From Colwellia sp. 12G3 (lineage in GTDB: Bacteria > Pseudomonadota > Gammaproteobacteria > Enterobacterales > Alteromonadaceae), in the NCBI RefSeq assembly GCF_002836775.1, contig NZ_PJAQ01000017.1, forward strand, positions 124,001 through 188,000: a stretch of DNA of 64,000 nucleotides, written 5' to 3'. The notes below the pieces were generated by a model. The model saw only the letters and a program-made list of their open reading frames with translations, searched no databases and was not told where the DNA came from. The position numbers and the translations under genes are program-made. This document shows, one piece after another, positions 57,406 through 64,000 of the stretch (positions are counted from its first letter, which is position 1; each line of letters opens with the position of its first letter).

Positions 57406-57717
57406 ATACCCAAACAACCTCAAGATGCTCGTTTCAGGACGGCTGGGTGATTCATAATCAAGGCGCGTATGTAATTAAGGGTAATTCCCTTAATTACATA
57501 CGCAACGATGAATATGATTTGCTCAGCCGTCCCCACAGGGCTGGTTTATAAACGCTTTATGCTACATTATTGATTTCGATAAGGACGCTGCATGGATGCA
57601 GCTTATTAGAGAATGCAGGAGCTTATTCTCCTGAATAACCATTCTTTTCAATCAATGCCTTGCTTAAAGGCGTTTATAATTCCAGCTGAATCCTGCATCT
57701 TGAGGTTGATTGGGTAT
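57406..57717. repeat. MITE-like palindromic repeat element, copy 2
   Basis: The ends ATACCCAAACAACCTC (57406) and GAGGTTGATTGGGTAT (to 57717) are inverted repeats of 23 bp with one mismatch. Inside are a near-terminal pair GGACGGCTG/CAGCCGTCC, a 17-bp perfect inverted repeat at 57465-57503, and smaller hairpins. The core (TTATTGATTTCGATAAG, AATAACCATTCTTTTCAATC) is shared with the element at 4214-4479, but this copy carries an extra hairpin segment there. No ORF is present. It fills most of the gap before the DUF3422 gene. Confidence 0.7.
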
Positions 57718-57761
57718 ACATATATCTGATAAACAATATAAACAGAGAAAGAGGTAGTACA

Positions 57762-59123
57762 TTGCTAAATGAACTAATATCGAATGAGCTAATATCGAAT
57801 GAATTATCTGAAAGCACTTTACTGCCTTTATCCTCATTGAGTAAAATAGCAATTCACCCCTTACGGGAAAAGCTCTATAACGAATTGCACAACAGGCCTT
57901 TTCAATCAATCGCTTCTCCTGCTCAACTTACCCATATTGCTATTCAGCATCAAGGAAAGTTAAAGCAACAAGAGCATGAGTTTATCTCACTTTTATGTAA
58001 CCGATTTCAAGTAAGCTCACCCGCAGAGTCAATGCCCTGTTTTTATCAAGATTTTGGTTTATTCAGCCTTCGTTGGGAACGTCATTTAGAATATTCCACT
58101 TATACTTTTATTCATCAAGCGCCATTAACTGATCAACCCTTTATTAAAAATGCTATCGATTATGTCCCCAGTAATTGGTTTGACAAAATGCCCGGTCAAG
58201 TCATCGCCGCAGTTCACTTAGTTATTGAGTCTGAAGATATTGATAAGGCGATCACACACAAGGTTGAACAATTTTTTGACAATATGTCATTGATCGCCAG
58301 CGCGCCGGTAAATTCACAGGCGAAAGTATGGAGTTCATTTAAATTACATGAAGATGGTTTTGGCCGTTTTCTGATATACCAACAAGACTTATCAACTGCG
58401 CAGCTCGGCCGCCTAGTTCAACAATTATTACAGCTTGATACTTACCGCTTGATGGCAACACTCGGCTTGCCACTAGCACAAGAAATTAACAGTGAACTCA
58501 ATCAACTCGATATCCAACTGCAACAAGTGACCACTTACATAGCCTTAGGTACTGATAAAACCGATAGAGAACTACTAACACAAGTATCTAAAATAGCAGC
58601 GAAGGTGGAAGATTACCGGAGTCAAAGCACTTACCGTTTTTCTGCTACTAATGCTTATTACGACGTAGCCTTACAACGAATGGACGAACTAAAAGAAGAA
58701 GAAATCCCAGGTTACATGACCTTGCAAGAGTTCTTAATGCGCAGAATCACTCCTGCCGTTAAAACCTGTCAAACAGCGGCTAATCACTTAGAAGATATTT
58801 CTAGGCGAGTCACTCGTGCTAGTGATTTATTACGCACACGCGTTGACATGGTGTTACAAGAACAAAATCAAATATTACTAAAATCAATGAACCACCGTGT
58901 TCATGTACAAATGCGTTTGCAACAAACCGTTGAAGGCTTATCCGTGGCCGCGATCAGTTATTACGGCATGCAATTATTTGAGACCATGCTAACGTCATTA
59001 CCCACCTTAGGTATTAAATATAACCATGAACTAGTGAGTGGTTTTGCTGTACCTATTGTTATTGTCTGTGTTTTTGTTGGTACTCGCCTAGTACATAAGC
59101 GTTTAATGAAAGGATTACAATAA
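57762..59123 (+). CDS. DUF3422 membrane protein
   Basis: A 453-residue protein with the DUF3422 signature HPLREKLYNELHNRPFQSIASPAQLTHIA near residue 30. A long helical middle section leads to a membrane region near the C-terminus (about 405-445, including SGFAVPIVIVCVFVGTRLV). TTG at 57762, with AGAGG eight bases upstream, is the only plausible start; the first residues include a tandem pentapeptide LISNE repeated twice, encoded by a 15-bp tandem DNA repeat at 57771-57800. Function unknown. Confidence 0.82.
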   Translation: MLNELISNELISNELSESTLLPLSSLSKIAIHPLREKLYNELHNRPFQSIASPAQLTHIAIQHQGKLKQQEHEFISLLCNRFQVSSPAESMPCFYQDFGLFSLRWERHLEYSTYTFIHQAPLTDQPFIKNAIDYVPSNWFDKMPGQVIAAVHLVIESEDIDKAITHKVEQFFDNMSLIASAPVNSQAKVWSSFKLHEDGFGRFLIYQQDLSTAQLGRLVQQLLQLDTYRLMATLGLPLAQEINSELNQLDIQLQQVTTYIALGTDKTDRELLTQVSKIAAKVEDYRSQSTYRFSATNAYYDVALQRMDELKEEEIPGYMTLQEFLMRRITPAVKTCQTAANHLEDISRRVTRASDLLRTRVDMVLQEQNQILLKSMNHRVHVQMRLQQTVEGLSVAAISYYGMQLFETMLTSLPTLGIKYNHELVSGFAVPIVIVCVFVGTRLVHKRLMKGLQ

Positions 59124-59324
59124 TTCAACCATACATACGATGCTGTTTAATCAAAACCTCAGGTAAAACTATAGGTAGGCATTTTGCTCACGTATTAACT
59201 CGCATGAACATAATTTTGTTTCTTCCTATTTTTTAGTAGCTAAGCACTAACTTATTACTGATAATGTTAATCATTAAGTATCTTTATCATTAAATATCTT
59301 TAAATAAGAGTTAGCTATTACGTT

Positions 59325-60143
59325 ATGAGTAAAAAATTCTACGTTATCTGGAAAGGCGCCCAAACGGGTATATTTACTACTTGGCCAGAAGTTCAGCAAC
59401 ATACCGCCGGTCGCTCCGATGCTCAATATATGGGCTTTGAATCAAAAGGTGCGGCTGAGCAAGCATTTTCTTCAACCTATACTAAAGCATTAATGCAACG
59501 CTCATTAAGTAAAAGTGGCACAGCAAGCACCGCACCTACTTCAAGTCGTAAAACGACCAGTAAAACAAGTGGCAAAAGTGCTAGCGCTAAAACAGCAAGC
59601 GTTAGCCCAAATGGCCCCAGTGATATTGAAATTTACTGTGATGGAGCTTGTTCACCTAATCCAGGTAAATCAGGTACTGGTATTGCCGTATATGAATTCG
59701 GTAAGGTGACTTCTTTGTATTTTGGCTTGTATGAAAAAAATGGTACCAACAATACCGCTGAGTTAAACGGCTTACTTTCTTCATTTCAACTGGCACAACA
59801 CTTTATCGATAAAGATAATGAACAAAGTATTTGTATTTTATCAGACTCTAAATATTCTATAGATTGTGTCACTAAGTGGGCAAAGGGCTGGCAAGCAAAA
59901 GGATGGACACGAGGCAAAGGCGAAGAAATCAAAAATTTAGCCTTGGTACAACAATGTTTCTCACTTTACAAAACCATGCACACTAAAATCACTATTCGCC
60001 ACGTTAAAGGTCACGCCAATATCGAAGGTAATGAACTGGCAGATAGAATGGCTGTACTTGCAAGAAAGCAACAACAAGAAAGCATGATCCGCTATAGCGA
60101 AGCAATCAACATAAAAGCGATTCTAGCTATGGATTCTGGCTAA
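59325..60143 (+). CDS. Viroplasmin-domain ribonuclease HI
   Basis: A 272-residue protein. The N-terminal viroplasmin/RNase H1 hybrid-binding domain (KKFYVIWKGAQTGIFTTWPEVQQHTAG, about 3-48) and a Ser/Thr/Ala/Lys-rich linker (about 65-100) precede an RNase HI domain with the carboxylates in YCDGACSPNPG, NNTAELNG, LSDSKYSI and GNELADRMA. It cleaves RNA in RNA-DNA hybrids; the N-terminal domain improves hybrid binding in eukaryotic RNase H1. A viroplasmin fusion like this differs from plain E. coli RnhA. Confidence 0.92.
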   Translation: MSKKFYVIWKGAQTGIFTTWPEVQQHTAGRSDAQYMGFESKGAAEQAFSSTYTKALMQRSLSKSGTASTAPTSSRKTTSKTSGKSASAKTASVSPNGPSDIEIYCDGACSPNPGKSGTGIAVYEFGKVTSLYFGLYEKNGTNNTAELNGLLSSFQLAQHFIDKDNEQSICILSDSKYSIDCVTKWAKGWQAKGWTRGKGEEIKNLALVQQCFSLYKTMHTKITIRHVKGHANIEGNELADRMAVLARKQQQESMIRYSEAINIKAILAMDSG

Positions 60144-60215
60144 ACTGAGTTCAGGGACAACTGTCCCACTTAAGCTAATCTCAAATTGAACGGTTCTAAA
60201 TCAAACTGAAGAAAT

Positions 60216-61487
60216 ATGCCCCTTAATATAATTATTACTATCGCGCTGTTACTTTTAACGGCCTTTGTACTTTCTCGAGTATTTACCTTACCGAGAAATA
60301 TTTGGTTGTTGTTTATTTCTCAGCCTTTGGTTATGTCTGCTTCACCAATTATCGTTTTTATTGGCGGTATTTTATCCAGTAAAATGGCCAGCGATCCTTC
60401 GTTAGCCACGCTGCCAATTACCTTGATGATTTTAGGCGTAGCTGCAGGCTCAATTCCAGCAGCGATGTTAGCTAAAAATAAAGGCCGAAAGTTTGCCGTT
60501 TATACCGGATTAAGTTGTTCGTTAATTGCGGCTATTATTGCGATAGTAGCGACAAAGATAGCCTTGTTTGAGCTATTTTGTTTTGCTAGCTTGTTAATTG
60601 GCGTTGCCGGAGCCTTTATCCAACAGCTACGCTTTGCCGCGATTGAAAGTAGCTTGAATGAAGAAGATGTACCCAAAATATTATCTATATTGATGCTTAG
60701 TGGTGTGTTCGCTGCCTTTTTAGGGCCAGAAATAGCATTAGTAGGTAAAGATTGGTTAACTTCACCCTATGGTTATGCCGGCTCGTTCTTATTACTCATT
60801 GCTTTCATTCTCTGTTCAATGTTAATTATGTTAGCTTTTGAAAATCCACCAGTGAATGAAGATAAAGTTGTTGGTGAGGCAAGAGACTTAACAGTGATTG
60901 CTAAGCAACCTGTATTTTTGATTGCAGTTTGTACCGCTACCATTGGCTTTACCTTAATGAGTTATTTAATGACCGCAACGCCTATTAGCATGCACCATAT
61001 GCAAGGACATAGTCTGCAAGAAACAAAGTGGGTTATTCAAAGCCATATTGCTGCCATGTACCTACCGTCATTATTTACCCCTTGGTTAGTCAAATACTTA
61101 AAATTAAAAGGGCTTATGTTAATAGGTACAGCAATTTATGCCATCGTTGCCTTTATTGCCTTATCAGGTAATGAAGTAATGCACTACTGGTGGGCACTTA
61201 TTTTATTAGGAATTGGCTGGAACTTTTTATTCTTAACTGGTACATCCTTATTACCCCAAAGTTATCACGCCAGCGAGCGCCATAAAGTGCAAGCAACCAA
61301 TGACTTTGTCTTGTTTGGCTTTCAGGCAGTAGCATCATTATTAGCTGGTTGGGTATTGTTTAATGCTGGTTGGCATTGGGTTGTGTTAACAAGTCTCCCT
61401 CTCATTTTATCACTATTTATTGTGGTCGGTTTTTACCATAGACATCAGAAAAAATTAGCATTGAAAGTGGAAAAACAGTTAAGGTAA
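60216..61487 (+). CDS. Major facilitator superfamily transporter
   Basis: A 423-residue protein with about twelve hydrophobic helices in two halves and a cytoplasmic segment between them (about residues 208-228). The A-motif-like loop AMLAKNKGRKFAVYTG lies between helices 2 and 3. The neighbours give no substrate hint. An exporter of small molecules is possible but not shown. Confidence 0.82.
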   Translation: MPLNIIITIALLLLTAFVLSRVFTLPRNIWLLFISQPLVMSASPIIVFIGGILSSKMASDPSLATLPITLMILGVAAGSIPAAMLAKNKGRKFAVYTGLSCSLIAAIIAIVATKIALFELFCFASLLIGVAGAFIQQLRFAAIESSLNEEDVPKILSILMLSGVFAAFLGPEIALVGKDWLTSPYGYAGSFLLLIAFILCSMLIMLAFENPPVNEDKVVGEARDLTVIAKQPVFLIAVCTATIGFTLMSYLMTATPISMHHMQGHSLQETKWVIQSHIAAMYLPSLFTPWLVKYLKLKGLMLIGTAIYAIVAFIALSGNEVMHYWWALILLGIGWNFLFLTGTSLLPQSYHASERHKVQATNDFVLFGFQAVASLLAGWVLFNAGWHWVVLTSLPLILSLFIVVGFYHRHQKKLALKVEKQLR

Positions 61488-61545
61488 TAGCTAAGCTGTA
61501 TTGTCACTAGCCTTAAAATTAATAACAAAAAAGAAGGAGTTCATT

Positions 61546-61782
61546 ATGAATGGTACAACGATGGTGGTTGTAATTGTCTGTGTAGTCTCGGTTATTTTAT
61601 ATAAAATGTTTAATAAGCATTTAGAGTTCAAAGCGAAAACCATTCTGCATAATAACAATGCTGATAACAAAAATGATGAACTACAAAAAGAAGTGCAAGC
61701 ACTCAATGAGCGAGTACAAGTATTAGAAAAAATAGTCACCGATGAAGGCTATCAAGTGCAAAAAGACATTAATAAACTATAA
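61546..61782 (+). CDS. Small PspB-like membrane protein
   Basis: A 78-residue protein from ATG 61546, preceded by AAGGAG at six bases; an upstream in-frame TTG would add only a basic leader. An N-terminal membrane helix (MVVVIVCVVSVILYKMF) is followed by a charged helix ending in LNERVQVLEKIVTDEGYQVQKDI. The ERVxVLEKIVTD pattern resembles the C-terminal coiled coil of phage-shock protein B. No pspA or pspC gene is adjacent, so it is at most an orphan relative. Confidence 0.7.
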   Translation: MNGTTMVVVIVCVVSVILYKMFNKHLEFKAKTILHNNNADNKNDELQKEVQALNERVQVLEKIVTDEGYQVQKDINKL

Positions 61783-61820
61783 ACTATAAACTGCCCTCTT
61801 ATTGACAGAGAACTTAGTCG

Positions 61821-62030
61821 ATGAAACTAATAATGAAAACTGAGTTTGATAACCTCAGAGTCAACGAACATCACGATTATGAAACCGATAATAACGGCGA
61901 GAAACAAGTGGTTAAAATTTATTGTGGTGAGTTACTGATTGCCAAAAAAATAAAACTAAAAAAATCAGTTCGTTTTTTTGGCATCTCGACTTACCAGCAA
62001 TATCTTACGCAAGAAGATGGTGTGAAGTAG
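61821..62030 (+). CDS. Small hypothetical protein
   Basis: A 69-residue charged, soluble protein beginning MKLIMKTEFDNLRVNEHH and ending QQYLTQEDGVK. No domain recognised. It follows the PspB-like gene by 38 bp on the same strand and is convergent with the YajD-like gene, 4 bp away. Coding status is supported by position and codon use only. Confidence 0.5.
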   Translation: MKLIMKTEFDNLRVNEHHDYETDNNGEKQVVKIYCGELLIAKKIKLKKSVRFFGISTYQQYLTQEDGVK

Positions 62031-62034
62031 TTAG

Positions 62035-62379
62035 TTACTTCTTCAGCATTGACTTTAAATCCGCGAATGGATTATAGGTGGCGGTATCTTGGTTGGTATC
62101 GCCAGCTTTAACTTCAGTTTTATAATTAGAATGGTCAGTATATTTTGCATGCTCATTATCATGACAGTAAATGCACAATAACTCCCAGTTACTGCCATCA
62201 TTTGGGTTATTAGTATGATCATGATCCATATGGTGTACAGTTAATTCTCTTAAGTTAGAAAACTCAAAAGCACGTGCACATCGACCACATACCCAAGGGA
62301 ATAATTTTAATGCTCGGTCACGATAACCTTTTTCTTGCTGCTTGTAGTTGGCACTAGTGCCAAAACGATCTGAGGACAT
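62035..62379 (-). CDS. yajD: HNH nuclease-family protein YajD
   Basis: A 114-residue protein with the HNH core CGRCARAF ... LTVHHMDHDHTNNPNDGSNWELLCIYCHDNEH (about residues 31-87): the two CxxC pairs and the His-Asn-His residues are visible. It matches E. coli YajD in length and in the C-terminal YNPFADLKSM. It may cut nucleic acid, but activity in this subfamily is not established to my knowledge. Confidence 0.9.
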   Translation of the reverse strand: MSSDRFGTSANYKQQEKGYRDRALKLFPWVCGRCARAFEFSNLRELTVHHMDHDHTNNPNDGSNWELLCIYCHDNEHAKYTDHSNYKTEVKAGDTNQDTATYNPFADLKSMLKK

Positions 62380-62478
62380 AATAATTTAAAACAATAGATA
62401 AATAATATTGCTAGTGTATTGCTAAGCACCTCACTTAGCAAGACTGTGTGCTTAGCAATAGCCGCGAATAAGCAAGCA

Positions 62479-62889
62479 CTACATATTAAGAGTATTTATT
62501 TCTATTTTAGTTTGCGCTTCTAATGCTTCTAGCGTTTTCCCATGTGGCATAGGTAAACGCGACTCAGGATCAACTTGCACAAAAACAATATCATCTGCCA
62601 AACAAATGGTTTTTTTAGTCGCTTTATTACGCACTAAACAAGTGACGGTAATAGATGTTCGCCCTACCTTTTTAGTCACTAAGCCAAATTCGACGACATC
62701 ACCTTGCATAGCTGGCGACTCAAAACTAATTTCACCAATATGCTTAGTCACTAGGCAGTTTGTCTCTAATTGACAAATTGCATAAATTGCCGCCTCTTCA
62801 TCAATCCATTCAAGCGCGCGACCGCCAAATAAAGAGTTGGCGTAATTTAAATCATTAGGCATAACAAGACGACGAGAGAGAAAACGCAT
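62479..62889 (-). CDS. Acyl-CoA thioesterase, YciA-like hotdog protein
   Basis: A 136-residue hotdog-fold protein. MPNDLNYANSLFGGRALEWIDEEAAIYA (about 10-37) is the acyl-CoA thioesterase signature, with the N-x-G and D residues of the active site. It probably hydrolyses acyl-CoA in the cytoplasm. The start ATG at 62889 is followed by the typical RFLSRRLVMPNDL. It stands alone. Confidence 0.88.
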   Translation of the reverse strand: MRFLSRRLVMPNDLNYANSLFGGRALEWIDEEAAIYAICQLETNCLVTKHIGEISFESPAMQGDVVEFGLVTKKVGRTSITVTCLVRNKATKKTICLADDIVFVQVDPESRLPMPHGKTLEALEAQTKIEINTLNM

Positions 62890-63296
62890 AATAAACCTTA
62901 AGGTAATAATATATATTGAAGTGGTATGACCTATTATAGCACTTTATTTAGCATATACTGAGCATTAACTCTAATTCATATAATCCTATATGGATCAATA
63001 AGGATAGAGAATTCAATGAGCGTAAATTTTCAAGAGCAAGGTGTTTGATTGAGCAATATGGCTAATAGGATTGAAAGCAACGAAGTTATTTGCTCTTTAA
63101 GTTATTTAAAAGTGACCACTTACTTAGTGCAATTGCTAATAAGGTTGTCTTTTTACCATTTCATTATTTAGCCATGACCTAGACGAATTATTAAGACTGC
63201 TTTGTATGTCAAAACAATAATATTAAAATTAACGATTTGAAAATAAAAGACTTTAGGATAAATTAAGTTACATTCATTGCTATTTAAGGAAAGGGT

Positions 63297-63815
63297 TTGA
63301 AAAAATATATCATCTTGTTTAGAGGCATTAATGTCGGGGGTAAAAACTTATTACCGATGAAAGAGTTAGTGCCATTGCTAGAGAACAGTCTTTTTAAAGA
63401 TGTTTCATCTTATATTCAAAGTGGTAATCTAGTTTTAAAAAGCGCTAGTGAGCCTGCTGAAGCTATTGCAAGAATAGTGTTAGATAGCTTTGGTTTCTCT
63501 CCTGATATATTTACCTTGAATGCCGCTGAATTCGCTACAGCTTTAACGCATAACCCTTATCAGGCATTTGAGGGGAAATTCGTACATTTTTACTTTTGCC
63601 ATCACTCTATTGAACTAAACCAAGAAAAAATGGCAAAATATCTTGCTGAATCAGAAGAGTATCTTTTAAAAGGTAAGGTGTTTTATTTACATGCCCCTGA
63701 TGGTATTGGCCGCTCTAAACTTGTCGCTAATATAGAAGCTTGCTTGGGCCAGCCAGCAACAGGGCGTAATTTAAACACAGCAAATAAAATCAGTACTATG
63801 CTAGTAAAAACATAA
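63297..63815 (+). CDS. DUF1697 family protein
   Basis: A 172-residue protein with the DUF1697 start KYIILFRGINVGGKNLLPMKELVPLLE and SYIQSGNLVLKS. Function unknown. It starts at TTG 63297 with AAGGAAAGGG just upstream. The 407 bp before it (62890-63296) hold short open frames only, with no feature I can support. Confidence 0.85.
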   Translation: MKKYIILFRGINVGGKNLLPMKELVPLLENSLFKDVSSYIQSGNLVLKSASEPAEAIARIVLDSFGFSPDIFTLNAAEFATALTHNPYQAFEGKFVHFYFCHHSIELNQEKMAKYLAESEEYLLKGKVFYLHAPDGIGRSKLVANIEACLGQPATGRNLNTANKISTMLVKT

Positions 63816-63842
63816 AAGGCACGACTAAAAGTAGTGCCTTTT
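63812..63842. terminator. Terminator after DUF1697 gene
   Basis: AAAAGGCAC pairs with GTGCCTTTT, with an inner ACT/AGT pair, around a small loop; A and T tracts make it usable on either strand. Confidence 0.75.
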
Positions 63843-63893
63843 AACAAGCAACAAGCAGACATCGTCTTTAACTTAAGATTATCAATACACTCA

Positions 63894-64000
63894 TCACGAG
63901 AACATTTTTTTAAAGCTATCAGCCATTTTAATGAATTTCTCTTTCACCGTGCGCTTCAAATCAATATCAACACTACTAAAGATTGAAAACCCTTCAATAA
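63894..64000 (-). CDS. C-terminal fragment of an unknown gene (runs off the window)
   Basis: On the minus strand a frame reads from the window edge to a TGA at 63894-63896, encoding about 34 residues ending in a Lys-rich helix (FIKMADSFKKMFS). It is convergent with DUF1697, across the terminator. No domain can be recognised from this fragment. Confidence 0.5.
   Translation of the reverse strand, partial: IEGFSIFSSVDIDLKRTVKEKFIKMADSFKKMFS

Noticed and set aside
63002-63172. Short frames in the 407-bp gap before DUF1697
   Set aside because: The frame starting MSVNFQEQGV stops after ten residues and the next has no ribosome-binding site or similarity.

Overview
The window is a stretch of chromosome from a marine gammaproteobacterium, most likely Colwellia or a close relative in the Alteromonadales. 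The evidence is AT-rich DNA, gammaproteobacterial gene order, and protein features typical of that group: a Cpx pathway, DUF3332, DUF3422, a YajD-type HNH protein and a LonB-like protease. I see no insertion sequence, prophage, integrase or CRISPR array. The genus is inferred from remembered protein similarity, not from a search.

Layout. 1-5.1 kb: the edge of an OsmC-family gene, a SulP anion transporter, an AzgA-type purine permease and hypoxanthine phosphoribosyltransferase, with a repeat element before hpt. 5.1-8.0 kb: a Cpx envelope-stress module (cpxP divergent from cpxRA) with four 10-bp-phased CpxR-like half-sites between them. 8.1-18.4 kb: accessory genes, including a serine hydrolase, a two-domain SnoaL-like lipoprotein divergent from a CadC/ToxR-like membrane regulator, a Sel1-repeat protein, an NRAMP homologue without the canonical metal ligands, an MscS channel, DUF3332 and a solute-binding-like protein. 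18.5-27 kb: tRNA-Ser, nadA, seven identical tRNA-Lys genes with three degenerate 3'-half copies, then the ybgC-tolQRAB-pal-cpoB envelope operon. The order cpoB, tRNA-Lys cluster, nadA is the same as in E. coli, where the cluster also contains tRNA-Val genes.

27-33.3 kb: the cold-shock RNA helicase deaD/csdA behind a promoter and a roughly 380-nt structured leader, a PilZ-like protein, a LonB-like protease and YbeL. 33.5-47.2 kb: the conserved run leuS-lptE-holA-nadD-rsfS-rlmH-mrdA-mrdB-rlpA-dacA-ybeD-lipB-lipA, which links translation, NAD synthesis, ribosome maturation, cell elongation and lipoate synthesis. 47.2-64 kb: a VOC protein, a protein kinase with an unrecognised C-terminal half, a TyrR-like regulator divergent from methionine gamma-lyase, a HIT protein, the GTPase RbgA/YlqF, an AraC-type regulator divergent from an aldehyde dehydrogenase, a second repeat element, DUF3422, a viroplasmin-RNase HI fusion, an MFS transporter, small proteins, an HNH protein, an acyl-CoA thioesterase and DUF1697.

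The signals most worth a second look are: (1) the NRAMP homologue in which the DPGN and MPH metal-binding motifs read GPGT and VPY; (2) the TyrR-like protein that keeps an intact GAFTGA loop, facing a near-consensus sigma-54 promoter before methionine gamma-lyase, with a palindrome at enhancer distance; (3) the tRNA-Lys array containing tRNA 3'-half copies spread by a 293-bp tandem duplication; (4) the phased CpxR sites; (5) two copies of a palindromic, MITE-like repeat family.
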